Shown: positions 17,439 to 26,154, counted from the stretch's first letter. The stretch is 64,000 nucleotides of DNA from Chryseobacterium camelliae (GCF_002770595.1 NZ_CP022986.1:3286001-3350000), one strand, 5' to 3'. Program-made: numbers and translations. The notes: generated from the letters alone by a model not told the origin.

Positions 17439-18523
17439 TGAATTCATTTTATAAACTAAAAACCGTAAAGGTTCAGAAAGATACAGCGGATGCCGTGAAT
17501 GTAGCCGTAGAAATCCCTGAGGAGCTGAAAGATAAATTCAGGTTCAAGCAGGGGCAGTATCTTAATTTCCGCATGATGATCGACGGAAATGAAGAGCGGC
17601 GTTCTTACTCCATCTGCAATGCGCCCAGCGAAAAAAGCAATACGCTGGAAGTATTGGTGAAGCTGCTGGAAGGCGGAAAAGTTTCCGGCTATTTCAATGA
17701 GCACCTGCACATGGATGAGGTACTGGAAGTGATGCCTCCGATGGGTGGTTTCAATACTTCCTATCACCCGACCAATGTGAAAACATACATCGGACTGGCT
17801 GCGGGAAGCGGGATCAGCCCTGTGCTCTCCAACATCAAAGAAAGTTTATACCAGGAGCCGGATTCCAATGCGTATCTGTTTTACAGCAACCGGGGTATGA
17901 ACCATGTGATGAAGAAAGCGGAGATCGAGGCACTGGTGCAGAAATTTAACGGTAGACTGAAGGTTATTTACCTGGTCAGCCGCGAGAAACATGAAGATGA
18001 ACTGTTTGAAGGAAGAATCTGCCCGGATAAACTGGAACAGCTGTTTGAAAGACATCCTGAGATCGATGTAAAGGAAGCCACCTACTTCATCTGCGGTCCT
18101 TCGGAAATGATCAAAAGTGTGGCGGATTACCTGAAAAAGGATAAGAAAGTACCGGCCATCCAGGTATTGTTTGAGTATTTCACCGCTCCGGATGAAGAAA
18201 ATTCGGAAGAGATGAGCGATGAATTCAAGGCCATCGCCAATATCGAAAGCATGGTAACGGTCATCATTGATGATGATGAATACTCATTCCACCTCAACTC
18301 AAAAAAAGAAAGTATCTTAGATAAAGCATTAAAGGACAATCTTCCCGTGCCGTTCGCATGTAAGGGAGGAGTATGCTGTACGTGTAAAGCCGAAGTTCTG
18401 GAAGGGGAAGTCTTCATGGAAAAGAACTACGCGCTTACCGAAGAAGAAGTAGCCAGAGGCTATGTACTGACCTGCCAGTGCCACCCGACCACCAATGTGG
18501 TGATGCTGAATTATGATGTATAA
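17438..18523 (+). CDS. paaE: Phenylacetyl-CoA epoxidase reductase subunit
   Basis: PaaE passes electrons from NADPH through FAD and a 2Fe-2S centre to the PaaABC oxygenase. The 361-residue protein has an FAD-binding domain with RRSYSICN, an NAD(P)-binding domain (about 110-230; AAGSGISP and CGPSEM), and a plant-type ferredoxin domain with CKGGVCCTC and a later Cys in LTCQCHP. This domain order is that of PaaE. The start at 17438 overlaps the paaK stop by one base, so the two are coupled. In many proteobacterial clusters paaE follows paaD; here it sits before paaA. Confidence 0.95.
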   Translation: MNSFYKLKTVKVQKDTADAVNVAVEIPEELKDKFRFKQGQYLNFRMMIDGNEERRSYSICNAPSEKSNTLEVLVKLLEGGKVSGYFNEHLHMDEVLEVMPPMGGFNTSYHPTNVKTYIGLAAGSGISPVLSNIKESLYQEPDSNAYLFYSNRGMNHVMKKAEIEALVQKFNGRLKVIYLVSREKHEDELFEGRICPDKLEQLFERHPEIDVKEATYFICGPSEMIKSVADYLKKDKKVPAIQVLFEYFTAPDEENSEEMSDEFKAIANIESMVTVIIDDDEYSFHLNSKKESILDKALKDNLPVPFACKGGVCCTCKAEVLEGEVFMEKNYALTEEEVARGYVLTCQCHPTTNVVMLNYDV

Positions 18524-18535
18524 TTTCTGTATAAT

Positions 18536-18590
18536 GTAAAAATGTACAACGTAAAAAGTATGAAAATACATTGTACAGCCGACATTTTAC
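18536..18590. repeat. Inverted repeat in the paaE-paaA spacer
   Basis: Nested arms GTAAAAATGT/ACATTTTAC and TGTACAA/TTGTACA form a long imperfect hairpin that fills the spacer between paaE and paaA. It differs in sequence from the other spacer repeats of the operon. Confidence 0.65.
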
Positions 18591-18611
18591 TTTAATACTA
18601 AAAGAAAAGAA

Positions 18612-19550
18612 ATGGACTTAGAAAAATTCGTACAATACGTACACGACGAAAATAAAGTGGAACCGAAAGATGTGATGCCTGATGATTACAGGAAACTTTT
18701 GGTTCGCCAGATCTCCCAGCATGCCCATTCTGAAATCGTAGGAATGCTGCCGGAAGCCAACTGGATTTCCAGAGCGCCTTCATTGAGAAGAAAAATGGCT
18801 TTGCTGGCTAAAGTTCAGGATGAGGCCGGACACGGGTTATACCTGTATTCCGCTACCGAAACTTTAGGGGATGGAAGCATCAGGGCCGACCGTGACGCTA
18901 CCTATGAAGACATGCTTTCCGGAAAAGCCAAATATTCTAGTATCTTCAACTATCCGACATTGAGCTGGGCTGATATCGGCGCCATCGGGTGGCTGGTAGA
19001 CGGTGCTGCGATCATGAACCAGGTGATGCTGATGGGAAATTCCTATGGGCCCTATTCCAGAGCGATGGTGAAGATCTGTAAGGAAGAATCCTTCCACCAA
19101 AGACAGGGATATGAAATCCTGATGGCGCTTTGCCGCGGAACCAAACAGCAGAAAGAAATGGCCCAGGCTTCCCTGAACCGTTTCTGGTGGCCGGCTTTAA
19201 TGATGTTCGGCCCGAATGACGACAGTTCGCCAAACTCCAAAATCTCGATGAATTATCGTGTGAAAAGAGAGAGTAACGACAGCCTTCGTCAGCGTTTTGT
19301 GGATGTTACCGTCTCTCAGGCTGAATTCTTAGGCCTGACCATTCCGGATAAAGACCTGAAATGGAATGAAGAAAGACAGCATTACGATTTCGGGGAACTT
19401 CCGTGGGATGAATTCATGGAAATCCTGAAAGGAAACGGACCGTGCAATAAAAAGCGTATCGAAACCAAAAGAAAGGCGCAGAGAGAAAACGCCTGGGTAA
19501 AAGAAGCGGCCGCTGCGTTTGCAGAGAAACAACAAAAAGAAGTAATATAA
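18612..19550 (+). CDS. paaA: Phenylacetyl-CoA epoxidase subunit A (catalytic)
   Basis: PaaA is the di-iron oxygenase subunit that forms the ring 1,2-epoxide of phenylacetyl-CoA. The protein has 312 residues, normal for the family. Iron ligands are visible in the ferritin-like pattern: DEAGHG in the [13 protein letters not shown] segment and EESFHQRQ in the [13 protein letters not shown] segment. It is followed by paaB, paaC and paaD, the usual partners of the complex. Confidence 0.97.
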   Translation: MDLEKFVQYVHDENKVEPKDVMPDDYRKLLVRQISQHAHSEIVGMLPEANWISRAPSLRRKMALLAKVQDEAGHGLYLYSATETLGDGSIRADRDATYEDMLSGKAKYSSIFNYPTLSWADIGAIGWLVDGAAIMNQVMLMGNSYGPYSRAMVKICKEESFHQRQGYEILMALCRGTKQQKEMAQASLNRFWWPALMMFGPNDDSSPNSKISMNYRVKRESNDSLRQRFVDVTVSQAEFLGLTIPDKDLKWNEERQHYDFGELPWDEFMEILKGNGPCNKKRIETKRKAQRENAWVKEAAAAFAEKQQKEVI

Positions 19551-19673
19551 TTTGAAAATGAGCTAATTTGAAAATTTGAAAATGACCTTAACCAGGTTAT
19601 TTATACTCAAATTTTCAATGACGACGATTCATCAATTTTCAAATTAACCAATTTTCAAATTTTCAAATTAATT
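19551..19673. repeat. Spacer inverted-repeat element (paaA-paaB)
   Basis: The left half has three copies of TTTGAAAAT or close variants, and the right half has several copies of ATTTTCAAATT. The transcript could fold into a long AT-rich hairpin. The element begins at the paaA stop codon and ends 5 nt before the paaB start codon. Confidence 0.75.
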
Positions 19674-19955
19674 ATGGCAAATTTAGATATGTGGGAAGTG
19701 TTTATCCAGACTAAACCGGGATTATCTCACAAACACGTTGGAGTGGTACAGGCACCAACAGCAGAAATGGCTTTGCAGAATGCCAGGGACGTTTATACCA
19801 GAAGAAAAGAAGGAACTTCCGTTTGGGTGGTACTGAGCAAGTATATCGTGACTTCGGAAGGAGTGGATAAGGAAGCATTCTTCGATCCGGCAGACGACAA
19901 ACTATACCGTCACCCGACCTTCTACGACATCCCGAACGATGTAAAGAATATGTAA
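19674..19955 (+). CDS. paaB: Phenylacetyl-CoA epoxidase subunit B
   Basis: A 93-residue protein of normal length for PaaB. It starts with MWEVFIQTKPGLSHKHVG, the typical PaaB N-terminus, and continues with ALQNARDVYTRRKEG and a SKYIVTS segment. PaaB bridges the PaaAC oxygenase subcomplexes and has no catalytic residues of its own. Confidence 0.96.
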   Translation: MANLDMWEVFIQTKPGLSHKHVGVVQAPTAEMALQNARDVYTRRKEGTSVWVVLSKYIVTSEGVDKEAFFDPADDKLYRHPTFYDIPNDVKNM

Positions 19956-20089
19956 ATTAATAAATTTGAAGATGAGCTAATTTGAAAATTTGGAAATAAC
20001 CTTAATCACGTTATTTTCTCAAGCTTTCAATCAGGGCGGCTAATCAATTTTCAAATTAACTAATTCTCAAATTTTCAAATTAAAAAATA
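19956..20089. repeat. Spacer inverted-repeat element (paaB-paaC)
   Basis: Built from the same units as the paaA-paaB spacer: AATTTGAAAAT on the left and ATTTTCAAATT on the right, around a central part that also resembles the paaA-paaB spacer (CCTTAA.CACGTTAT). The two spacers appear to be diverged copies. Confidence 0.75.
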
Positions 20090-20839
20090 ATGAATCCATT
20101 ATATAATTATTTATTAAAACTGGCAGACGACAGCTTCATCATGGGGCAGCGTTTGTCGGCATGGTGCGGGGAAGGCCCTTATCTGGAAGAGGATATCGCA
20201 TTGACGAATATCGCGCTGGATGAACTGGGGCAAGCCAATAACTTTTACGGGTATGCTTCAAGGGTTGTCGATAACGGTAAAACCGAAGATGATCTTGCCT
20301 TTCTAAGATATGAGCATGAGTATGTGAACGCCCACTGGACCGAGCTTCCCAACGAAGATTATGCACATACGATCCTGAAAGTCTATGTTTTTGCGGTATA
20401 CCAGAAGCTGATGTATGAAGCGTTATCCCAATCCGTAGACGAAGAGCTTTCAGCCATTGCTCAGAAATCTTTAAAAGAAGTACGGTACCACTATACCCAT
20501 GCGGCTTCCTGGATGAAAATTTTCGCTCAGGGAACGGAAGAAAGCAGATCCCGCCTTGAAAAAGCCATTGAGAATATCTGGGAATATACCAAAGGCTTGT
20601 TTGCCAAAACCGAAGGCGAGGATGATCTGATGGCTTTAAATATCGTTCCGGATACAGATGCACTTTACGAAGAGTTTTTAGCAATCACTAAAAAAGACTT
20701 TGCCGAATACGGAATGGAATATCCTTCTAATCCTTTCATGCAACCGAAATCCCGAACCGGATATCATACTGAATATTTCGGGTTTATGCTTTGCGAACTG
20801 CAATATATGCAGAGAGCATATCCGGGATGTACCTGGTAA
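20090..20839 (+). CDS. paaC: Phenylacetyl-CoA epoxidase subunit C
   Basis: PaaC is the structural, ferritin-like partner of PaaA that holds the catalytic subunit in shape. The 249-residue protein begins with LLKLADDSFIMGQRLSAWCG, characteristic of PaaC, and keeps EEDIALTNIALDELGQA and LKEVRYHYTHAASWM. The length matches the family. Confidence 0.96.
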   Translation: MNPLYNYLLKLADDSFIMGQRLSAWCGEGPYLEEDIALTNIALDELGQANNFYGYASRVVDNGKTEDDLAFLRYEHEYVNAHWTELPNEDYAHTILKVYVFAVYQKLMYEALSQSVDEELSAIAQKSLKEVRYHYTHAASWMKIFAQGTEESRSRLEKAIENIWEYTKGLFAKTEGEDDLMALNIVPDTDALYEEFLAITKKDFAEYGMEYPSNPFMQPKSRTGYHTEYFGFMLCELQYMQRAYPGCTW

Positions 20840-20937
20840 AAAAAATCAATTCATTAATTTGAACATGGGCTAATTTGAAAATGACGAACAGATTTAAATT
20901 TTCAAATTTCCCCAATTTTCAAATTTCAAATTAATCA
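20840..20937. repeat. Spacer inverted-repeat element (paaC-paaD)
   Basis: A shorter copy of the same type, with AATTTGAAAAT on the left and two ATTTTCAAATT units on the right; the right arm runs almost to the paaD start codon. Confidence 0.7.
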
Positions 20938-21402
20938 ATGAAAGATCCTTTAGACATATTAGAAATGGTTCCCGATCCGGAAATTCCGGTGATCAATATC
21001 GTGGAGCTGGGCATTGTACGGGAAGCGAGAATAACCGGGGAAAATGCCTGTGAAATTACCATTACGCCAACCTATTCTGCCTGTCCCGCCATGTTTACCA
21101 TTGAGGAAGACATCATCAAGATCATGAAGGAAAACGGCTGGGATGCAAAAGTGACCACCAAAATGTTTCCGATCTGGACGACCGACTGGCTCACGGATGA
21201 AGCCCGGGAAAAACTTCGGGTTTACGGAATCACGCCACCGGAAAAAGGTGCGGATGAGCACCACATCGGGAAACCAAAAAAATGTCCTCGCTGTGGCTCG
21301 ATGAACTCCAAACAGATCAGCCGGTTCGGGTCTACGCTTTGTAAGGCCTCCTACCAATGTTTAGACTGTCTGGAGCCCTTTGATTATTTTAAATGCCATT
21401 AA
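20938..21402 (+). CDS. paaD: Phenylacetyl-CoA epoxidase maturation protein
   Basis: This 154-residue protein (called PaaJ in some organisms) has an N-terminal MIP18/DUF59 domain with PDPEIPVINIVELGIVR and TYSACPA, and a C-terminal zinc ribbon with KCPRCG and YQCLDC. DUF59 proteins help load iron or iron-sulfur centres; PaaD is needed for epoxidase activity in vivo. Confidence 0.95.
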   Translation: MKDPLDILEMVPDPEIPVINIVELGIVREARITGENACEITITPTYSACPAMFTIEEDIIKIMKENGWDAKVTTKMFPIWTTDWLTDEAREKLRVYGITPPEKGADEHHIGKPKKCPRCGSMNSKQISRFGSTLCKASYQCLDCLEPFDYFKCH

Positions 21403-21575
21403 TCAATTTGAAAATGTGGTAATTTGAAAATGTGTCAATTTTGAAAAGTTGATCAAATGCCTTCAAATTGTTTGTTTTCAGGTTAAAACATTGAATTAAA
21501 ACATAAATCATTCATTATTTGGAAATGCGTACATTTAAACAGTTATTCATCATTTTCAAATTAAAAAATAAAGCT
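21403..21575. repeat. Degenerate spacer repeat (paaD-paaG)
   Basis: Contains AATTTGAAAATG twice, then CATTTAAACAG and ATTTTCAAATT close to the paaG start. It is longer and more worn than the other copies, and part of it could be misread as an N-terminal extension of PaaG. Confidence 0.55.
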
Positions 21576-22376
21576 ATGTACACACAACTCGATATTGAAA
21601 CGCATTTTGAAGGAAAGCTGAAAATCGCGTACCTCAACCAACCGGAAACGATGAATGCGCTGACCAAGCCATCCTTATCCGATCTGAAAGACTTTATCCA
21701 TGAATGCAGCAATGATCCTGCGGTTCGTTGTGTAGCCATTTCCGGAAGAGGAAGGGCATTCTGCTCCGGTCAGAATCTGGACGATGCGTTTGTTACCGGT
21801 AACGAACATCAGGATCACGATATTATCCGCAAAATTGTAACTGATTATTACAATCCGCTGGTGATGGAGCTTACCCGCTGCAAAAAGCCGGTGGTTGCCT
21901 TGGTGAATGGTCCTGCCGTAGGTGCCGGAGCCATGTTGGCCCTGATCTGTGATTTTGTACTGGCTAACAATAAAGCGTATTTTTCCCAGGCATTTTCCAA
22001 TATCGGACTAATTCCTGATACCGGAGGGACGTATTTCTTACCGAAATTACTGGGAAGGCAATTGGCTAATTATTTAGCATTTACCGGGAAAAAATTATCG
22101 GCTGAAGAATCCAAAACCTATGGATTGGTAGCTGAGGTTTTTGCGGAAGAAGAATTCAATTCCAAATCCATGGAAATTCTCGAAAAAATGGCCAACATGC
22201 CGACCGCTGCGATTAAATTAACGAAGAAAGCATTCGCCAACTCTTACAACAACACGTTGAAAGAACAGTTGGAACTGGAAGCCGACCTGCAACAGGAAGC
22301 TGCCGGAACAGAAGACTTCATCGAAGGCGTTAACGCATTTTTACAGAAAAGAAAACCTGATTATAAAGGAAAATAG
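21576..22376 (+). CDS. paaG: 1,2-epoxyphenylacetyl-CoA isomerase
   Basis: PaaG rearranges the epoxide to the seven-membered oxepin-CoA. The 266-residue crotonase-fold protein carries the oxyanion-hole segments GRGRAFCSGQNL and GPAVGAGAM and the SNIGLIPDTGGTY segment. The SGQ.L and FSNIGLIPD.GGT wording is that of PaaG rather than PaaF. The ATG at 21576 is chosen because an upstream in-frame extension (from 21519) would be translated repeat sequence with no family match. Confidence 0.92.
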   Translation: MYTQLDIETHFEGKLKIAYLNQPETMNALTKPSLSDLKDFIHECSNDPAVRCVAISGRGRAFCSGQNLDDAFVTGNEHQDHDIIRKIVTDYYNPLVMELTRCKKPVVALVNGPAVGAGAMLALICDFVLANNKAYFSQAFSNIGLIPDTGGTYFLPKLLGRQLANYLAFTGKKLSAEESKTYGLVAEVFAEEEFNSKSMEILEKMANMPTAAIKLTKKAFANSYNNTLKEQLELEADLQQEAAGTEDFIEGVNAFLQKRKPDYKGK

Positions 22377-22404
22377 ATCAATTTGAAAATGCATTAATTT
22401 GAAA

Positions 22405-22759
22405 ATGAGAAACGATAAAGAAAATATTATAGTTAATAAGACTTTTAATTTCGCATTAAGTATTATTGAATTTACCGAAGACTTATATGAAGCAAAAAGA
22501 TTTCCTCTGGCCAATCAGATTTTTAAAGCAGGAACATCTATTGGTGCCAATGTAAGAGAAGCCCAGAATGCAGAAAGCAAAGCTGATTTTGTACATAAGT
22601 TGAAAAATTGCAGCTAAAGAAGCGGATGAGACGGAATACTGGCTCTTATTATGTATGATGTCGCCTTAATTAAAATCTCCGGATGAAAAATTATTGTCGG
22701 ATTTAAAAGAAATTGTTCTGATTCTTTCAAAAATTATCTCAACTTCAAAAATAAAATAA
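22405..22759 (+). pseudogene. Broken four-helix-bundle protein gene (23S rRNA IVP-like)
   Basis: The first 66 or so codons encode a typical S23/four-helix-bundle protein (IIVNKTFNFALSIIEFTEDL, then KAGTSIGANVREAQNA and KADFVHKLK). At the A5 run at 22603-22607 one extra base shifts the frame, giving a stop at 22615. Dropping that base restores family sequence (IAAKEADETEYWLLL), but a second lesion, TAA at 22667-22669, interrupts it before the SPDEKLL tail that ends at 22759. Two independent lesions mark it as a pseudogene. It has no known link to phenylacetate and sits between paaG and paaH, flanked by the same spacer repeats. Confidence 0.8.
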
Positions 22760-22799
22760 TTATCAAATTGATACATTTTCAAATTTTCAAATTCAAAAT
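22760..22799. repeat. Short spacer repeat before paaH
   Basis: Right-arm units only (CATTTTCAAATTTTCAAATTC) lie directly before the paaH start. Left-arm units (ATTTGAAAAT) lie at 22381-22404, on the other side of the pseudogene, so the broken gene sits between the two halves of a spacer element. Confidence 0.6.
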
Positions 22800-23933
22800 A
22801 TGAATATAGGAATCATCGGTGCCGGGACCATGGGGATAGGCATTGCACAGGTAGCCGCTACAAACGGATGTAAAGTCTGGGTGTATGACGCTAACGCAAA
22901 ACAGGTAGAAACAGCTACCCTCGGCCTGGAAAAAACACTGACCAAACTGGTAGACAAACAGAAGATTTCAGGCGAGAAAATGACTGAAATCTTAGCCAAC
23001 ATCTCTATCGCAACCGAACTGAAGGACTTCAAAGACTGTGAGCTCATCATTGAAGCTATCATCGAAAATAAAGAAATCAAAACCAAAGTTTTTACGGAAC
23101 TGGAAAACCATGTTTCTGAAAGCTGTATCATCGGTTCCAATACTTCATCCATTTCCATTACCTCTCTCGGTGCGGAACTGAAATACCCTGAACGGTTTAT
23201 CGGGATTCACTTTTTCAACCCGGCACCGCTGATGCCATTAGTGGAAGTGATCCCATCATTACTGACTGAAAAATCGTTACCGGGAAAAATCTACAATCTC
23301 ATGAAAGACTGGGGAAAAACGCCGGTGATCGCCAAAGATATGCCCGGATTTATCGTGAATAGGATTGCCCGACCGTATTATGGTGAAGGTCTTCGGATGG
23401 TGGAAGAGAACATTGCGACCGTAGAACAGGTGGATGATGCCATGAAAACCATCGGGAACTTTAAAATGGGCCCGTTTGAATTAATGGACCTCATTGGTGT
23501 GGATGTCAATTTCTCGGTAACTAAAACGGTGTATAACGAATATTTTTACGATCCGAAATACAAGCCGTCCCTGTTGCAGCAGAGAATGTCCGAAGCCAAG
23601 CTTCACGGCCGGAAAACCGGAAAAGGCTTTTATGATTATGCGGAAGGAGCGGTGAAACCTGAACCTCAGAAGGATGAGGCGCTTTACCAGCAGATTTTCC
23701 TGAGAATCATCTCCATGCTGATCAACGAGGCGGTAGAAGCCAAGAGGTTAGGCATTGCCAATGATCAGGACCTTGAACTGGCCATGCAGAAAGGCGTCAA
23801 TTATCCGAAAGGATTACTGGCCTGGGGAGAAGAAATCGGATATGCTAAAATCTCCGAAACCTTGCAGGACCTTTATGAAGAATATCAGGAAGAGCGGTAC
23901 CGGCAAAGCCCATTGCTCCGTAAATTAAGTTAG
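22800..23933 (+). CDS. paaH: 3-hydroxyacyl-CoA dehydrogenase
   Basis: The protein has 377 residues. It begins with the NAD-binding Rossmann loop GIIGAGTMGIGIAQ, followed by the conserved NTSSISIT and GIHFFNPAPLMPLVEVI segments and a C-terminal dimerisation domain with FKMGPFELMDLIGVD and HGRKTGKGFYDY. In the pathway it would oxidise 3-hydroxyadipyl-CoA to 3-oxoadipyl-CoA. It is shorter than the E. coli PaaH because it lacks the second C-terminal domain repeat, but the context makes the assignment good. Confidence 0.9.
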   Translation: MNIGIIGAGTMGIGIAQVAATNGCKVWVYDANAKQVETATLGLEKTLTKLVDKQKISGEKMTEILANISIATELKDFKDCELIIEAIIENKEIKTKVFTELENHVSESCIIGSNTSSISITSLGAELKYPERFIGIHFFNPAPLMPLVEVIPSLLTEKSLPGKIYNLMKDWGKTPVIAKDMPGFIVNRIARPYYGEGLRMVEENIATVEQVDDAMKTIGNFKMGPFELMDLIGVDVNFSVTKTVYNEYFYDPKYKPSLLQQRMSEAKLHGRKTGKGFYDYAEGAVKPEPQKDEALYQQIFLRIISMLINEAVEAKRLGIANDQDLELAMQKGVNYPKGLLAWGEEIGYAKISETLQDLYEEYQEERYRQSPLLRKLS

Positions 23934-24011
23934 ACAATTTGAAAATGGGTTGAAAATAATCTGATTACACATTTTCAAATTGTCTAATTGACTAATTTTC
24001 AAATTAATAGT
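23934..24011. repeat. Spacer inverted-repeat element after paaH
   Basis: CAATTTGAAAATGG on the left and ACATTTTCAAATTG and ATTTTCAAATTAA on the right flank a short core. The in-frame TTG at 23988 lies in the right arm and is not a credible start. Confidence 0.65.
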
Positions 24012-24326
24012 ATGGATATAGAAGGATTCAGAGCCGAACTGGAAACCAGGCTCCGCATTGAAAAAGAATATCTGGTTCAGGAGCTTTCTTCAATGCAGAA
24101 ATATGAGGAGCGGCTTGAACTACTATCGAAATTCAATGAAAAGTATAAAGCACTGATCAAAAGATTGGCCGATGAAGACGGCATTGATCTGAATGCTTTT
24201 TATCACAATGAACATGATTCAGGTTCACAAAGACTTTCCAACAGGCAGGTTATTCTGGGTAAAACCATGAGCATTTACGACCACCTGTCTGATGAACTTT
24301 ATGAAGAAATAACAACGACAGAATAA
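24012..24326 (+). CDS. Hypothetical protein within the paa operon
   Basis: I do not recognise this 104-residue protein. It is charged and mostly helical; the first 60 residues (ETRLRIEKEYLVQELSSMQK) look like a coiled-coil or helical hairpin, and there is no signal peptide. It sits between paaH and paaI, and its stop codon directly abuts the paaI start (TAAATG), so it is translated with paaI. The start at 24012 follows the repeat spacer. A role in phenylacetate metabolism is possible from position only. Confidence 0.7.
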   Translation: MDIEGFRAELETRLRIEKEYLVQELSSMQKYEERLELLSKFNEKYKALIKRLADEDGIDLNAFYHNEHDSGSQRLSNRQVILGKTMSIYDHLSDELYEEITTTE

Positions 24327-24740
24327 ATGACACCAAAACAGGTTGCAGAATATATGCTCAGTCAGGATCATTTCTCCCAGTGGATGAATATCCGGCTGAT
24401 TGAAGTCAGAGAACATTATTGTTTAATTGAAATGCCCATTAAAAAGGAAATGATCAATGGGCTGAAAACGGTACACGGAGGCGTTACTTTTGCCTTCGCT
24501 GATTCGGCGCTGGCCTTTTCTTCAAATAATTCGGGAGACGCGGCAGTAGCCTTGAACTGCGTCATCAATTTTACCAAAGCCGGAAAAGAGGGCGATGTTT
24601 TCCGGGCAGAAAGCATCCTGGTGAATGAAACCAGAAAAACTGCGGTCTACGATATTAAAATCACCAATCAGAACGATGAGCTGGTGGCCAAGTTTGTGGG
24701 GACTGTGTATAAAATAGGGAAGAAAGTAACAGAATTATAA
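24327..24740 (+). CDS. paaI: Hotdog-fold thioesterase PaaI
   Basis: PaaI is a hydroxyphenylacetyl-CoA thioesterase thought to rescue CoA from dead-end intermediates. The 137-residue protein has the hotdog helix motif with VHGGVTFAFADSALAF, containing the catalytic HGG and Asp typical of PaaI, and a second strand region with NCVINFTKAGKEGD. The start codon follows the preceding stop without a gap. Confidence 0.94.
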   Translation: MTPKQVAEYMLSQDHFSQWMNIRLIEVREHYCLIEMPIKKEMINGLKTVHGGVTFAFADSALAFSSNNSGDAAVALNCVINFTKAGKEGDVFRAESILVNETRKTAVYDIKITNQNDELVAKFVGTVYKIGKKVTEL

Positions 24741-24829
24741 ATAAGCAGTAAGCTTTAAGCAATAGGCCGTAAGCTTTTTGTAAGCTGGTTAAGCCTACTG
24801 CCTATAGCTTTTAGCATAAAGCAAAAAAT
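24741..24829. repeat. Spacer inverted repeat of a second family (paaI-paaJ)
   Basis: Left arm AAGCAGTAAGCTTTAAGC and right arm AAGCCTACTGCCTATAGC are related as imperfect inverted repeats built of AGTAAGC/GCCTACT and GCAATAGGC/GCCTATAGC units. It fills the whole spacer but differs in sequence from the TTTGAAAAT family. Confidence 0.6.
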
Positions 24830-26038
24830 ATGAACAACGTATACATCATAGACTATATCAGGACTCCGATTTCAAAATTAAGCGGAGGCCTTTCAGAAGT
24901 AAGAGCCGATGATCTGGCTGCTATTGTCATCAAAGAAATCATCGCCAGAAACCCGGAAGTTCCGGTAGAAGAAATTGAGGACGTGATCTTCGGATGCGCC
25001 AACCAGGCGGGTGAAGACAACCGAAATGTGGCGAGAATGGCCCTGCTGTTGGCCGGGCTTCCGTATAAAATCGGAGGGGAAACCGTAAACAGGCTGTGTG
25101 CTTCGGGAATGTCTGCCGTAGCCAATGCTTTCCGTGCGATTACTGCCGGAGAAGGAGAGATCTATATCGCAGGAGGCGTAGAGAACATGACCCGCTCGCC
25201 GTATGTGATGTCAAAACCAAGTACGGCTTTCGGAAGAGACAGCCAGATGTTTGATACCACGTTTGGATGGAGGTTCGTTAACCCGAAAATGAAAGAAATG
25301 TATGGCGTTGATGGCATGGGAGAGACCGCGGAAAACTTAGCCGATATGCATCAGATCAGCCGTGAGGACCAGGATCAGTTTGCTTTATGGTCTCAGCAAA
25401 AAGCTTCCCGAGCTCAGGAAAGCGGAAGACTGGCAGAAGAAATCGTACAAGTGGAAATCCCGCAGAAAAAGGGAGAACCTAAAGTTTTCGATACAGATGA
25501 ATTCATCAAACCGACTTCTACGATGGAAGGTCTGGCAAAGCTTCGTCCCGCATTCCGTAAAGAAGGAGGGACGGTAACGGCAGGAAACGCTTCGGGAATG
25601 AACGACGGTGCAGCCGCTTTGATTTTAGCCAGCGAAGAAGCCGTACAGAAATACGGATTGCAGCCGATCGCTAAAATTTTAGGTTCCGCAGTAGCGGGGG
25701 TTGAACCTAGAATCATGGGAATCGGCCCTGTAGAAGCTTCTCAGAAAGTTTTAAAAAGATTAAACCTGTCACTGGACGATATGGATGTCATCGAACTGAA
25801 CGAAGCTTTTGCCGCACAGGCTTTAGCTGTCACAAGATCTTTAGGCTTAAAAGACGATGATTCAAGAGTAAATCCAAACGGAGGTGCTATTGCGATCGGT
25901 CACCCACTGGGAGTTTCCGGAGCCAGGATCATCGGTTCTGCCGCCATGGAATTGCAGAAACAGAATAAAAAATACGCCTTGTGTACCCTTTGTATCGGTG
26001 TAGGACAGGGTTATGCAATGGTGATTGAACGGGTTTAA
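24830..26038 (+). CDS. paaJ: 3-oxoadipyl-CoA / 3-oxo-5,6-dehydrosuberyl-CoA thiolase
   Basis: The enzyme makes the two thiolytic cleavages of the pathway, releasing acetyl-CoA and finally succinyl-CoA. The 402-residue protein has the thiolase nucleophile in VNRLCASGMSAV, the NGGAIAIGHPLGVSGAR His-containing segment and the second Cys in CTLCIGVGQGYAM near the end. The length and the RADDLAA start are typical of PaaJ/PcaF-type thiolases, and the operon decides between them. Confidence 0.95.
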   Translation: MNNVYIIDYIRTPISKLSGGLSEVRADDLAAIVIKEIIARNPEVPVEEIEDVIFGCANQAGEDNRNVARMALLLAGLPYKIGGETVNRLCASGMSAVANAFRAITAGEGEIYIAGGVENMTRSPYVMSKPSTAFGRDSQMFDTTFGWRFVNPKMKEMYGVDGMGETAENLADMHQISREDQDQFALWSQQKASRAQESGRLAEEIVQVEIPQKKGEPKVFDTDEFIKPTSTMEGLAKLRPAFRKEGGTVTAGNASGMNDGAAALILASEEAVQKYGLQPIAKILGSAVAGVEPRIMGIGPVEASQKVLKRLNLSLDDMDVIELNEAFAAQALAVTRSLGLKDDDSRVNPNGGAIAIGHPLGVSGARIIGSAAMELQKQNKKYALCTLCIGVGQGYAMVIERV

Positions 26039-26154
26039 TTTGAAAATGTGCTAACTTGAGAATTTGAAAATGATTATAACAATTTTAAGTTCTCAGATTG
26101 CAGTACTCAAGAATTTTCAAATTAACTCATTCTCAAATTTTCAAAATTAAGCTT
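26039..26154. repeat. Spacer inverted-repeat element (paaJ-paaY)
   Basis: Begins at the paaJ stop with TTTGAAAATGTGC and closes with ATTTTCAAATT units and a CTCAAATTTTCAAAATT end before the paaY start. Same family as the paaA-paaB spacer. Confidence 0.7.

Noticed and set aside
19551..26154. Repeats in the paa spacers as a CRISPR array
   Set aside because: The units are inverted, short and interrupted by whole genes; there are no unique spacers of constant length and no cas genes.
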